Assembly (NCBI RefSeq): GCF_003951315.1
Contig: NZ_QLJH01000021.1
Location: 1-64,000, forward strand
Length of the DNA: 64,000 nucleotides
Direction: 5' to 3'
Origin: Sphingomonas sp. S-NIH.Pt15_0812
GTDB lineage: Bacteria; Pseudomonadota; Alphaproteobacteria; Sphingomonadales; Sphingomonadaceae
Shown here: positions 46,903 to 56,247 of the stretch, piece after piece
Position numbering within the stretch: position 1 is the first letter of the stretch
Layout of the letters: every line of letters starts with the position of its first letter
Position numbers and translations under genes: made by a program
Notes under the pieces: model-generated
Told to the model about the DNA's origin: nothing
Seen by the model: the letters and a program-made list of their open reading frames with translations, nothing else
Database searches by the model: none

Positions 46903-47808
46903 CTATAGCAGGGCGTTGGCGCGATACCATCGCACCGTGTCGGCGAGACCCTGCGGCGTGGGGACGGCCGGGGTCCATAATGCGGGCGGCGGGCGGCGGG
47001 CGGGATCGATCGTCCAGTCGGGATGGCAGAGATAGGCGACGCGGTCGTGGGTCAGCTTCGCGCTAGCCCCCCGGAACCGGCGATCGAGCGTCGCGGCGAG
47101 CGACAGCAGCCCGCGCGGCAGGTGGAGCGGCAGCACACGCTGGCCGACCGCCGTGCCGATCGCCCGCGCATAGCCGGCCGAGGTCAGGCCAGCGGTGCCG
47201 TCATCGGCCTCGTAGACCATGCCGGCGGTGCGATCCGCCGCCAGCGCCAGCAGCAGCCGTGCGAGATCGTCGACCGCGATCAGCGACAGCCGGCCGGGCG
47301 GCGGCAGCAGCGCCAGGCCCTTGCGCGCCAGCTTGAACAGGTCGAGTTGGTCGAGGTCGCCAGGGCCGTAGATGGCGGGTGGGCGGACAATCGCCCAATT
47401 CGTGGCCGAGGCCTCGACCAGCCGCTCGGCCTCCGCCTTGGACCAGCCATAGATGGACAGGGCGGGCTCGCGCGCGGCGAGGGATGAGACGTGGACGAAG
47501 CGCTGTCCGTCGCCCGCCGCCGCCAGCATCGCGCGCGTGCCCTCGATATTACCGGCGACGAAGCCGGCGCGGTCGGGCGCGTTGACCACCCCGGCGACGT
47601 GGATCACTGCGTCGGCGTCGTCGCACAGGGATGCCAGCGCGCGCGGGTCGGCGAGATCGCCCTCGACCCATGCCAGCCCGTCCTGCGCCGGTTGCGGCCG
47701 CCGGGCAAGCGCGCGGACCCCGTGCCCCGCCGCCAGCGCATGGCGGATCAGCGCGCCGCCGACAAAGCCGGTGCCGCCGGTGATCGCCAGGGTGAGGGGG
47801 GCGGTCAC
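46903..47808 (-). CDS. NAD-dependent epimerase/dehydratase-like reductase (CerR-type candidate)
   Basis: A 301-residue extended SDR: ITGGTGFVGGALIRHALAAG at 9-28 (G-x-x-G-x-x-G), HVAGVVNAPDR, and YGWSKAEAERLVE with the catalytic Tyr and Lys. Its position directly before acp-spt (38-base gap) matches the bacterial ceramide cluster in which an SDR, CerR, reduces 3-ketoceramide. That assignment is by context and fold; other SDR roles are possible. Its ATG overlaps the proB stop by four bases. Confidence 0.75.
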   Translation of the reverse strand: MTAPLTLAITGGTGFVGGALIRHALAAGHGVRALARRPQPAQDGLAWVEGDLADPRALASLCDDADAVIHVAGVVNAPDRAGFVAGNIEGTRAMLAAAGDGQRFVHVSSLAAREPALSIYGWSKAEAERLVEASATNWAIVRPPAIYGPGDLDQLDLFKLARKGLALLPPPGRLSLIAVDDLARLLLALAADRTAGMVYEADDGTAGLTSAGYARAIGTAVGQRVLPLHLPRGLLSLAATLDRRFRGASAKLTHDRVAYLCHPDWTIDPARRPPPALWTPAVPTPQGLADTVRWYRANALL

Positions 47809-48911
47809 AGCAGCGCCAGATGGTCGCGGTGGACCAGCGCCGATCGCGGCGCATAGCCCAGGATCGCGGCCTGTTCGTCGCTGCGCCGGCCGATCAGGCG
47901 CAGCGCGTCGACCGAATCATATTCCGCGAGCCCGCGCGCCAGCGCGCGACCGTCCGGCCCGGTGATCGCCACCAGGTCGCCTCGCCCGAACGCCCCCTCG
48001 ACCGCGGTGACCCCGGCGGCGAGCAGGCTGGCGCCGCCACCCAGCGCGCGCGCCGCGCCGGCATCGACACGGAGCGTGCCGCGCGCGGTCAGGCCGCCCG
48101 CCAGCCAGGCCTTGCGCGCGCCGGCGCTCTTCTCCGCGACGAACAGCGTGTGCCGCGCTTCGGTCGCCAGGGGGCGGTCGGTTCGACCGCTGGCGATGGC
48201 GAGATGGCATCCGGCCGCCGCCGCGATTCGCGCCGCCGCGATCTTCGACACCATGCCACCCGATCCCATGCCGGAAGCCGAGCCGGTATCCGCCATCGCC
48301 TCGATCCCGGCATCGATCCGCTCGACGCGCGGGACGTGCGCCGCGCCGGGCAGCGCCGGATTGCGATCGTAGAGGCCATCGATATCCGACAGCAGCAGCA
48401 CGCCCTGCGCGCCCGCCGCCTGCGCCACGCGCGCGGCGAGCCGGTCATTGTCGCCGAAGCGGATCTCGGCAGTCGCCACGCTGTCATTCTCGTTCAACAC
48501 CGGCACCACGCCCAGCCCGAGCAGCCGGGCTAGCGTCGCCGAGGCGTTCAGATAGCGGCGGCGATCCTCCAGATCGTCGAGCGTCACCAGCATCTGCGCG
48601 GCAGTCAGCCCTTGGCTCGCCAGCATCTCCGCCCACAGGCCGGCGAGTGCGATCTGGCCGACGGCGGCGGCGGCCTGCGCATCCTCCAGGCAGGCGCGGC
48701 CGCCCTTGGGCAGCGCCAGCCGCCGCGCGCCCAGCGCGATCGCGCCCGAGGAGACGACGGCGACCTGCTGCCCGGCACGGATCCGCGCGGCGATGTCGGC
48801 GACGAGCTGCGCCAGCCAGGGTCGGCGCACGCTACCATCGGGGCCGATCAGCAGGGCGGACCCGACCTTGACGATCAGGCGCGGACAGACGGACGGATCG
48901 AACAGCGACAT
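47805..48911 (-). CDS. proB: Glutamate 5-kinase
   Basis: First step of proline synthesis (glutamate to glutamyl-5-phosphate). The 368 residues have the amino-acid kinase domain (LIVKVGSALLI near the start, VVSSGAIALGARRL, LNENDSVATAEIRFGDNDRLAARVA, GTGGMVSKIAAA-like GSGGMVSKIAAARIAA) and a C-terminal PUA domain (about 275-368: GTLRVDAGAARALGGGASLLAAGV). It starts at MSLFDPSVCPRL; the longer frame is low-quality sequence. It follows obgE, as in other alphaproteobacteria. proA is not in the window. Confidence 0.95.
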   Translation of the reverse strand: MSLFDPSVCPRLIVKVGSALLIGPDGSVRRPWLAQLVADIAARIRAGQQVAVVSSGAIALGARRLALPKGGRACLEDAQAAAAVGQIALAGLWAEMLASQGLTAAQMLVTLDDLEDRRRYLNASATLARLLGLGVVPVLNENDSVATAEIRFGDNDRLAARVAQAAGAQGVLLLSDIDGLYDRNPALPGAAHVPRVERIDAGIEAMADTGSASGMGSGGMVSKIAAARIAAAAGCHLAIASGRTDRPLATEARHTLFVAEKSAGARKAWLAGGLTARGTLRVDAGAARALGGGASLLAAGVTAVEGAFGRGDLVAITGPDGRALARGLAEYDSVDALRLIGRRSDEQAAILGYAPRSALVHRDHLALL

Positions 48912-48992
48912 GGCCGCGGCCTTAGCGCGACGATCCCGCCCCGCCAATGACTCGCGACCGTGCCGTCCGACGGTCGGTGCGCCCGTCACGGC

Positions 48993-49013
48993 TCCTCCCC
49001 GGCAAGGGGAGGA
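48993..49013. terminator. Stem-loop between obgE and proB
   Basis: TCCTCCCC, GGCAA, GGGGAGGA: a perfect 8-bp stem 11 bases beyond the obgE stop on the minus strand. No U-run follows. It may attenuate or mark the 3' end of obgE transcripts before proB, or be a dispersed CTCCTCCCC-type repeat. Confidence 0.4.
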
Positions 49014-49023
49014 ATTCATCGGA

Positions 49024-50079
<1,056 letters not shown>

Positions 50080-50111
50080 CTACCGCGAAGCGCGGCGGCC
50101 GTCACCCCGCG

Positions 50112-50702
50112 CTATACGGGTCCGACATGGGCGGGATCGCCGGCCGTGATCGCCCGCTCCGCCAGCCGCCGGGCGGCATCGCGCGGCAGGCCCAGCGCCG
50201 CCGCCATCGGCGCGCCGAGCAGGGCGTCGCCAAGCGCCAGCAGCACCAGGTGCAGCGTCTCCTCCGGGATCGGCCGCGCCGCCAGCGAATCGTCGCCGCG
50301 CAGTTCCTCGACCAGGTCGTGCACGGCGGTGAGAAGCGGGGCCAGCGCCGCCCGGTCGCCCGACAGGATCATCCAGCTCGCCAGCGCCCCCGCGCCGCCG
50401 GCGTCGAACGCGTCGAACACCAGCCGCACGATCTCGCCCGGCCCGTTCCGCTCCGCCTGCGCGGCGCGAATCGCCGCCTTGATCGTGGCGACGATCTCCA
50501 CCGTCATCCAGGCGGACAGCGCCTGCTGCAATCCCGCCGCCGAGCCGAAATGGTGGAGCAGATTGGCATGGGTGCGGCCGATCCGCGACGCCACCGCCTT
50601 CAACGTCACGCCCTGCGGCCCGTCCTCGATCAGCAAGGCCCGCGCCGCCTCCAGCGCCGCCAGGCGCGACTCGTCGGGACTCAGGCGGCGGCGGATTGAC
50701 AT
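50112..50702 (-). CDS. TetR-family transcriptional regulator
   Basis: A 196-residue regulator: residues 10-60 form the TetR HTH (AALEAARALLIEDGPQGVTLKAVASRIGRTHANLLHHFGSAAGLQQA), the rest a helical ligand domain. It starts at MSIRRRLSPDES; the longer frame upstream is unlikely. It is divergent from the PF10118-type hydrolase gene with an 80-base gap that contains an inverted repeat, so it probably controls that gene and itself. The ligand is unknown. Confidence 0.88.
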   Translation of the reverse strand: MSIRRRLSPDESRLAALEAARALLIEDGPQGVTLKAVASRIGRTHANLLHHFGSAAGLQQALSAWMTVEIVATIKAAIRAAQAERNGPGEIVRLVFDAFDAGGAGALASWMILSGDRAALAPLLTAVHDLVEELRGDDSLAARPIPEETLHLVLLALGDALLGAPMAAALGLPRDAARRLAERAITAGDPAHVGPV

Positions 50703-50722
50703 GGGAGGAGGGCAAGCCTTAT

Positions 50723-50740
50723 TTACATGCGTGTCAGTAA
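50723..50740. promoter_or_regulatory. Candidate TetR operator
   Basis: TTAC at 50723-50726 and GTAA at 50737-50740 flank ATGCGTGTCA, an imperfect 18-bp dyad (TTAC-N10-GTAA) midway between the divergent tetR and hydrolase genes, the usual place for a TetR operator. Confidence 0.4.
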
Positions 50741-50782
50741 TGGCGGGCCTGGACCCGCCGGAGCGTTCCTTCGGAGGATAAT

Positions 50783-51658
50783 GTGGGCAAAGCAAGGACT
50801 CCCGCCGACCTCACCATCACCCCACGCGACGTGCGTTTCGGACGCGGACAGCGGCTCGGGCGCTATTGGCTGAACGACGATCCGATCGCGACCGCCTTCT
50901 ACAATGCGTTGTCGGTCACCTTTCCCAAGGGCGAGGCCTATTTCTGCGAGAGCGTGAAGGCGTTCCGCGACGGCGCGCCGCCGAAATTGGCGTCGGAGAT
51001 CAACGCCTTCGTCAAGCAGGAGGTGATCCACAGCCGTGAGCATGTCGCCTTCAACCGCCATGTCGTGAACCAGGGCTATGACGTGACGCTGCTGGAACGG
51101 CATGTCGACGAGGCATTGGCGCTGACCAAGGGGCGGCCGCCGATCGCCAATCTGGCGGCGACCATGGCGCTGGAGCATTTCACCGCGATGCTGGCGCACG
51201 AACTGATCGCCAATCCCAGCCATTTGGCGGGCGGCGAGCCGCAGGCGGCGGGCCTGTGGCGCTGGCATGCGGCCGAGGAGATCGAGCATAAGGGCGTCGC
51301 CTATGACACCTGGCTTCATGCGACGCGCGATTGGTCGCGGGGAAAACGCTGGAAGGTCAAGGCGGTGGTGATGCTGATCACCACCTGGAAGTTCTTCCAG
51401 GGCCGGCGCAAGGGGATGCTGGAACTGCTCCGCCAGGACGGAATGACCGGTCCGCGCATCTGGGCGAAGTTGGCTTGGTATGCGTTCGGCTGGCCCGGCA
51501 TGGCGCGCAAGGTGGCGGGCGTTTGGTTCAGCTATTTCCTGCCCGGCTTCCACCCCTGGCAGCATGACGATCGCCGGCTGATCGCGCTGGCCGAAAGCGA
51601 CTATGCGGATGCGCTGCTGCCCGAGGCGCGGGCGAAGCTGCGCACCGCCACGGCCTGA
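50783..51658 (+). CDS. Metal-dependent hydrolase of the PF10118 family
   Basis: A 291-residue protein starting at GTG with CGGAGGA close upstream. It carries a spaced set of Glu/His residues: ...KGEAYFCESV, VKQEVIHSREHVAFN, ALEHFTAMLAHEL and AAEEIEHKGVAYDTW, the four-helix diiron-like pattern of the PF10118 family. Family members are annotated as predicted metal-dependent hydrolases; the reaction is unknown. No signal peptide; a hydrophobic patch near 195-210 may touch membrane. Likely regulated by the divergent TetR protein. Confidence 0.82.
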   Translation: MGKARTPADLTITPRDVRFGRGQRLGRYWLNDDPIATAFYNALSVTFPKGEAYFCESVKAFRDGAPPKLASEINAFVKQEVIHSREHVAFNRHVVNQGYDVTLLERHVDEALALTKGRPPIANLAATMALEHFTAMLAHELIANPSHLAGGEPQAAGLWRWHAAEEIEHKGVAYDTWLHATRDWSRGKRWKVKAVVMLITTWKFFQGRRKGMLELLRQDGMTGPRIWAKLAWYAFGWPGMARKVAGVWFSYFLPGFHPWQHDDRRLIALAESDYADALLPEARAKLRTATA

Positions 51659-51668
51659 GGACAGGGGC

Positions 51669-52985
51669 CTAGCGGATCGCGAAGCTCTTGCTCAGGCCGT
51701 GATAGAGTTTTTCGCGGCAGACGAACTGGCTGGCGCTGTCGGCGATGAAGGCGGTGGCGAACATCGGCAGCATCAGGCCCCGGCTGACCGTCGTCTCCGA
51801 CAGGATGATGACGGCGGTCAGCGGCGCGCGCACCACCCCGGCGAAATAGCCGACCATCCCCAGGATCACGATCGCCGAGGAGGGGGAGCCGGGGAACAAC
51901 CCGCGCAGCAGATTGCCGATGCCCGCGCCTACGGCCAGCGAGGGCGCGAAGATGCCGCCGGGCAGGCCGGCGACCGCCGTCGCCAGCGTCGCCAGGAACT
52001 TGGCCGGACCGAACCACAAGGGTGCATCGACCCCCACGATCATCGCCCGCGCCGCGCCATAGCCCGTCCCCCAGGTCAGTCCCGTCGCGCAGCCGATCCC
52101 GCCGACCACCAGCCCGCAGGCGGCGGCGAAGGCGATCGGTTGCGCCTTCGACCAGTCGGTCAGACGGTTGCGGCCCGTCGCCAGCATCAGCGTCAGTCGC
52201 GCGAACAGGCCGCCGGCCAGTCCGCCGAAAATGCCGGCGATCGGCGCGATCAGCAACGCGGTGGCGAGCGGCATATGCGCGCCGATCAGCCCGAAATAGA
52301 TATAGTCGCCCTGGAGCGATTGGGCGACCATGCCGGCGATGACGATCGCGGCGATCACCAGCAAGGTCACCCGCTGCTCATAGGCGGAGGCGAGTTCCTC
52401 GATCGCGAAGAGCAGCCCGGCGAGCGGCGTGTTGAACGCGGCCGCCACGCCCGCCGCGCCGCCCGCGATCAACACCGCGCCGCGCAGGGGCACGCGCAGC
52501 AGCCGGTGGCTGAGCCCCATCACGGCGGCGGCGATCTGGACGGTCGGCCCCTCGCGCCCGACCGAGGCACCGCCCATCACGGCGGCCAGCGTCAGCAGCG
52601 CCTTGCCCAGGACGGTGCGGATCGAGACCAGCGACCGAGTCGCCTGTTCCGGATTCGCCTGTGCGGCGATGACCTGCGGGATGCCCGACCCCCGTGCGAG
52701 CGGGACATAGCGACGGGTCACCCAGACCAGCGCGGCGAAGATCAGCGGCGTGGTGACCAGCGGCGCATAGCGATAGCGTTCGGCATAGTCGGTGAACTGC
52801 TCGGCGGCCGCATCGGCGGCGAGCGCGAACAGCGTGGCGGCGAGACCGATCGCCACCGCGCCCATCAGGATGGCGAGTCGCGTGCGGAATCGGACGGAGC
52901 GCGGGCCACGGGCGCGGAGCAGCGCGCGATAGCGAGCGACAGTCCAGGTGCGTGATCCGCTTTGGGGCCGGTCCGGTTCAGACAT
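51669..52985 (-). CDS. ClC-family chloride channel or H+/Cl- antiporter
   Basis: A 438-residue membrane protein with the three ClC selectivity signatures: GSGIPQVIAA (about 99-108), GREGPTVQIAAAV (about 145) and GGIFAPSLAVGAGIG (about 345). The gating Glu is present in G-R-E-G-P. There is no cytoplasmic CBS pair. The presence of the gating Glu is compatible with either channel or antiporter. Convergent with the hydrolase gene (10 bases between stops). Confidence 0.92.
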   Translation of the reverse strand: MSEPDRPQSGSRTWTVARYRALLRARGPRSVRFRTRLAILMGAVAIGLAATLFALAADAAAEQFTDYAERYRYAPLVTTPLIFAALVWVTRRYVPLARGSGIPQVIAAQANPEQATRSLVSIRTVLGKALLTLAAVMGGASVGREGPTVQIAAAVMGLSHRLLRVPLRGAVLIAGGAAGVAAAFNTPLAGLLFAIEELASAYEQRVTLLVIAAIVIAGMVAQSLQGDYIYFGLIGAHMPLATALLIAPIAGIFGGLAGGLFARLTLMLATGRNRLTDWSKAQPIAFAAACGLVVGGIGCATGLTWGTGYGAARAMIVGVDAPLWFGPAKFLATLATAVAGLPGGIFAPSLAVGAGIGNLLRGLFPGSPSSAIVILGMVGYFAGVVRAPLTAVIILSETTVSRGLMLPMFATAFIADSASQFVCREKLYHGLSKSFAIR

Positions 52986-53044
52986 GCGCCCGACTTACAG
53001 CCCCGCGCCGGAAAAACCAGCGCGGGGGCGTGGCGCGGACAGGC

Positions 53045-53590
53045 TCATGCCGCGATCGGCAGCGGCGCTCGGTCCTCTTCCGCGAGATCGAGCGCATAGC
53101 CGATCGACGGGGCAGGGGTGGCGCGGGCGGCGGAGCGGCGCGACATGGTCTCGCCGGTCGGGCGGAAGCCCAGCTTTCGCAGCACCTTGCCCGATGCGGG
53201 GTTGTCGGCGAAGTGCCAGGCGTTCAACCGCCGGAGCGGCAGCGCGTGCCGCGCCATCGCGATCACCGCGCGGCCCGCCTCGGTCGCATAGCCGCGCCCC
53301 CAGGCGTCCGGCGCCAGCCAATAGCCGAGATTGGGGCCGTCCGCCTCGGGCGAGATGGCGATGCCGCCGACCAGCACCGGCTGCGGCCCGTCATGCGCGA
53401 GGATGACGAAGCGCGGCTCTTCCGCCCCGCGGGGTTGCGCGATCCAGGCGGCGGCGTCCGATTCGCCATAGGGGTGGGGCACCCGACTCAGCATCCGGGA
53501 CACCATGTCCTGCCCGATCGCCGCCGCCAATGCGCCGGCATCTTCCGGCCAGGCGGGCCTGAGCGTCAATCTCTCCGTTCGCGCGAACAT
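53045..53590 (-). CDS. GNAT-family N-acetyltransferase (RimJ/RimL type)
   Basis: A 181-residue acetyltransferase starting MFARTERLTLRP, typical of the RimJ/RimL subgroup. LGYWLAPDAWGRGYATEAGRAVIAMA includes the acetyl-CoA motif (G-R-G-Y-A-T-E), followed by LNAWHFADNPASGKVLRKLGF. The substrate is unknown. It is the next gene after rplU-rpmA on the minus strand but separated from them by a strong terminator. Confidence 0.85.
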   Translation of the reverse strand: MFARTERLTLRPAWPEDAGALAAAIGQDMVSRMLSRVPHPYGESDAAAWIAQPRGAEEPRFVILAHDGPQPVLVGGIAISPEADGPNLGYWLAPDAWGRGYATEAGRAVIAMARHALPLRRLNAWHFADNPASGKVLRKLGFRPTGETMSRRSAARATPAPSIGYALDLAEEDRAPLPIAA

Positions 53591-53671
53591 ATCCGTTTCT
53601 CCCTGTCGCGTCGCCCGCGCCCCTGCCACGCCGGAATGACGGGACGGAGACAGGGCGGTGGAGGGAGCACG

Positions 53672-53708
53672 AAAAAAGGGAGGCCGGGGTGACCCGCCTC
53701 CCTTTTTG
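53672..53708. terminator. Bidirectional rho-independent terminator after rpmA
   Basis: AAAAAGGGAGGC (53673-53684) pairs with GCCTCCCTTTTT (53696-53707) around a CGGGGTGACCCG core, giving a 12-bp stem with an A-run on one side and a T-run on the other. On the minus strand it ends the rplU-rpmA transcript with six Ts. A second hairpin GTTCCGG/CCGGAAC lies at 53712-53727. Confidence 0.88.
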
Positions 53709-53768
53709 TTCGGTTCCGGTGCCGGAACTCGGGTCACCCTGGTGGGCGACCCGGCTGGTCACCCGATG

Positions 53769-54038
53769 TTATTCAGCCGCCTCGGCCATAATCTCCACCG
53801 AGCAGAAGCTGCGGCCGAGTTTGCCCTTGGCAAACGCCACGCGACCATCGACGAGCGCGAACAGGGTATGGTCCTTGCCGATACCGACATTCGCGCCCGG
53901 ATAGAACTTGGTCCCGCGCTGACGCACGAGGATGTTGCCGGCGATGCACTCCTGGCCGCCGAACTTCTTCACGCCAAGACGACGGCCGGCCGAATCACGA
54001 CCGTTGCGCGACGAACCGCCTGCTTTCTTATGTGCCAT
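53769..54038 (-). CDS. rpmA: 50S ribosomal protein L27
   Basis: The 89-residue L27: [22 protein letters not shown] at the N-terminus (the flexible tail reaching the peptidyl transferase centre), [24 protein letters not shown] and [14 protein letters not shown]. It lacks the N-terminal cleavable leader found in Firmicutes. 25 bases downstream of rplU, the standard operon. Confidence 0.97.
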   Translation of the reverse strand: MAHKKAGGSSRNGRDSAGRRLGVKKFGGQECIAGNILVRQRGTKFYPGANVGIGKDHTLFALVDGRVAFAKGKLGRSFCSVEIMAEAAE

Positions 54039-54063
54039 TGCGATCTACTCCTGTGCGCGTCGC

Positions 54064-54360
54064 TTAGCCGACCGACACGATCTTGAGGATCGTGTGGTTC
54101 TGGCGGTGACCGTTGCGACGGCGATAATTGTGGCGGCGGCGCTTCTTGAAGACGATGACCTTCTCGGCCTTCGCCTGCGCCACGATTTCCGCGGCGACGG
54201 TCAGGCCGTCCACCGACTTCAGATCCGATCCTTCACCGGCGAGAAGCACATCGCCCAGCGTCACGGACGAACCGGCCTCGCCATCGATCTTCTCGACGAC
54301 GATCTTGTCTCCGGCGGCGACGCGATACTGCTTGCCGCCCGTGCGCACGACTGCGAACAT
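54064..54360 (-). CDS. rplU: 50S ribosomal protein L21
   Basis: The 98-residue L21: [20 protein letters not shown] at the start, [24 protein letters not shown] [17 protein letters not shown] near the end, the signature of L21. An ATG three codons upstream (54369) is possible, but MFAVVRTGG is the family's usual start. A promoter and a leader stem (CCTCG...CGAGG, about 54390-54415) precede it. Confidence 0.97.
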   Translation of the reverse strand: MFAVVRTGGKQYRVAAGDKIVVEKIDGEAGSSVTLGDVLLAGEGSDLKSVDGLTVAAEIVAQAKAEKVIVFKKRRRHNYRRRNGHRQNHTILKIVSVG

Positions 54361-54423
54361 GGCCCTCATCACTTTCCAAATGCGTAGCCTCGCCCGGAAC
54401 AATGTCCGACGAGGAAGAGGGGC

Positions 54424-54452
54424 CAGCTAGGCAAAGGCCCCGGGATTGTCAA
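54424..54452 (-). promoter_or_regulatory. Candidate rplU-rpmA promoter
   Basis: On the minus strand TTGACA (bases 54452-54447), a 17-base spacer and TAGCTG (54429-54424). The -35 box is a perfect sigma-70 consensus. The start would be near 54417, giving a leader of about 57 bases before rplU. Confidence 0.55.
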
Positions 54453-54496
54453 CCAGGATTCACCCGAAAGTGACTCTTTGACGCAGGCTTCCCGCC

Positions 54497-54874
54497 TCAG
54501 TGGCGATGCTCGCGGCGCAGGCGGTAGCGGCCATCGGCATAGCCGTTGAACAGGCCGGCGATCGCGGGGTGGTCGACCGGCTCGTCGCTGTCGTCCGCCA
54601 TCAGGTTCTGCTGGCTGACATAGGCGACATAGCTCTGTTCCATATTCTCGGCGAGCAGATGGTAGAAGGGCTGGTCCCGGTCGGGGCGGATCCCCTCGGG
54701 AATCGAATCATACCATTCGTCGGTGTTTGAGAAGACCGGATCGACATCGAACACCACGCCCCGGAAATCGAACATGCGATGGCGCACGACATCGCCGATC
54801 GCGAAGCGCGCATGGGCGATCGCGGGCGCGGCCGGCAGGCCGGCGGAGGCGGGAAGACGATCTGTATGATGCAT
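54497..54874 (-). CDS. hspQ: HspQ/YccV-like hemimethylated DNA-binding-fold protein
   Basis: A 125-residue protein. After a short Ala/Pro-rich N-terminus comes the YccV domain: HARFAIGDVVRHRMFDFRGVVFDVDPVFSNTDEWYDSIP and QPFYHLLAENMEQSYVAYVSQQNL. HspQ proteins are heat-induced and act as Lon/ClpS-linked proteolysis modulators in enterobacteria; the role here is inferred. The start at MHHTDRLP is chosen; the longer frame runs through the tRNA-Ser gene on the opposite strand and is spurious. Confidence 0.88.
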   Translation of the reverse strand: MHHTDRLPASAGLPAAPAIAHARFAIGDVVRHRMFDFRGVVFDVDPVFSNTDEWYDSIPEGIRPDRDQPFYHLLAENMEQSYVAYVSQQNLMADDSDEPVDHPAIAGLFNGYADGRYRLRREHRH

Positions 54875-54922
54875 GGTCGTCAAGGTAATGCGAGAAAGCG
54901 TCGCCAACAAGCATTCTGGCGC

Positions 54923-54951
54923 TTGCCAGCCCCGAATGCTTTCGCTAGAGG
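54923..54951 (+). promoter_or_regulatory. Candidate tRNA-Ser promoter
   Basis: TTGCCA (54923-54928), spacer of 17 bases, TAGAGG (54946-54951). The predicted start near 54958 is about 43 bases before the mature tRNA. Confidence 0.45.
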
Positions 54952-55000
54952 CCCCCGCCTGACCAGACGGTTCCTTCCTTCGGAGGGCGCCGGCACCGCG

Positions 55001-55089
<89 letters not shown>

Positions 55090-55174
55090 TTTACCTCCTG
55101 CAATTGGCAGTTTTCTGCGATTGCGGGGAGGGGTTAGAGAGTAGCCCCACCAACCACCCAACAAGCGGTTTTGG

Positions 55175-55723
55175 TTATCGTTGGACCACTGGTTCGCGTT
55201 CGAGCCACGCTCGCACTTCGGGTGCTGGGGCGGGATCACGCACCCTCAACCCTAGTTGGTTTGTCAGGCTGTAATAGCACTCATCTGCCTCACGGCGGAC
55301 TTGGCTGAATCTCAACCGGTAACCCCGATCGATCGCCAAGCGGTAAAGGTCGTCGTTACGCCGGTTCGACCGATGATGAGGCACGCGGCGGGGAATGGCT
55401 GGCACCTCTTCGCCTCGCATGATGGCCGCCACCGCCTCCGTATAGGTCGGGTAGCGGCTACGGCGCTTCTGATAGATTAGGCCTGAGACAGCTGAACGCG
55501 CGGCCCGTAGCTCATCGCCTCCGCATTCGTCGATCCAACGCCGAATCGTGTAATCGTTGCATCCGAAATATTCGGATAGGTCGCGGGTATAACCCCACTG
55601 TTTGTACCTCTCGGCGAAGTCCGCCGGGGCTTTTCGGTAGGGGCGGCGCGTGCCGGGCCGGTAGTGAATGCCAGGCTTCAGCGCCTTGATGGCTGTTTGC
55701 TTTTTTAAGTCATCGCAGTCCAT
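55175..55723 (-). CDS. Hypothetical protein with HTH-like segment
   Basis: A 182-residue basic protein. Residues 40-75 (KQWGYTRDLSEYFGCNDYTIRRWIDECGGDELRAAR) look like a helix-turn-helix of the resolvase/recombinase or phage-regulator kind, similar in layout to the modules of the four-HTH protein encoded at 57622-58716. A second Arg-rich region lies near 85-120. No family recognised. It is the first gene after tRNA-Ser and reads toward it. No clear Shine-Dalgarno; the start is uncertain. Confidence 0.55.
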   Translation of the reverse strand: MDCDDLKKQTAIKALKPGIHYRPGTRRPYRKAPADFAERYKQWGYTRDLSEYFGCNDYTIRRWIDECGGDELRAARSAVSGLIYQKRRSRYPTYTEAVAAIMRGEEVPAIPRRVPHHRSNRRNDDLYRLAIDRGYRLRFSQVRREADECYYSLTNQLGLRVRDPAPAPEVRAWLEREPVVQR

Positions 55724-55793
55724 TCGCGAACGAATAGGACTGCGACTTAGATTGCTTACCGCTGGTGCGCAACCTGGTTCGTGCTACTATGAA

Positions 55794-56066
55794 TTACCAG
55801 GTATGAGAGCCATTGTTCAGCCAGTCGGCGCAACCATAGTTGTACGACGCCCAAGACTGAGTGATTTTGACAACAAAGATGACATCATTGTTGTCAACAA
55901 GCTTCATCAGATCGTTTCTGACTTGGGTGGTAGTTTTTTCTGTGTCGATCAGCCATACTGATTCTAAATGTTTGCAGTAGCCGGGCATAGACTTTAGGTA
56001 GGTGTGGACTGGTGTATAATTTTGGCCAGGCGACTTTAGATCATATGTTACAAGTAAAACTGACAT
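55794..56066 (-). CDS. Cas2/SinR-like ferredoxin-fold protein (orphan)
   Basis: A 90-residue protein: MSVLLVTYDLKSPGQNY opens a first beta strand, LESVWLIDTEKTTTQVR follows, then NDVIFVVKITQSWASYN and CADWLN. This pattern (Y-D-L near the start, S-V-W-L, N-D-x-x-F-V) resembles small proteins annotated as SinR-like or Cas2-like. There is no CRISPR array or Cas1 nearby, so a CRISPR role is unlikely; related Cas2-fold proteins include VapD-type RNases. The frame is open to an ATG at 56171; the shorter start gives the family N-terminus. AT-rich compared with the chromosome. Confidence 0.6.
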   Translation of the reverse strand: MSVLLVTYDLKSPGQNYTPVHTYLKSMPGYCKHLESVWLIDTEKTTTQVRNDLMKLVDNNDVIFVVKITQSWASYNYGCADWLNNGSHTW

Positions 56067-56165
56067 TGTGAGGTTCTCGCTATAAGCCGTTGATTCGGCT
56101 GACAGAAAATTCCTACCAATCATTGGTATAGCAAGATGAAAAGCACAATCGACCTGATACTTTAT

Positions 56166-56178
56166 GTCCATTATGGAC
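56166..56178. repeat. Short palindrome upstream of the Cas2/SinR-like gene
   Basis: GTCCATTATGGAC is a 13-bp dyad with one central unpaired base, 100 bases upstream of the Cas2-like start on the minus strand. Possible operator. Confidence 0.3.
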
Positions 56179-56216
56179 TAAAATGTATAGGAGTTGTTCG
56201 TTTTGCGGGCGGCAAG

Positions 56217-56247
56217 TAGCCGCATTTCTAGATTAGTAATGCGGCTA
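56217..56247 (-). terminator. Stem-loop at the 3' end of the AlpA-like remnant
   Basis: TAGCCGCATT (56217-56226) and AATGCGGCTA (56238-56247) form a perfect 10-bp stem with an 11-base loop; the right arm contains the remnant's ancestral TAG stop. No T-run follows on the minus strand, so its strength as a terminator is uncertain. Confidence 0.5.

Noticed and set aside
55794..56066. CRISPR-Cas locus suggested by the Cas2-like protein
   Set aside because: No direct-repeat array, Cas1 or effector gene is present; only the fold is shared.
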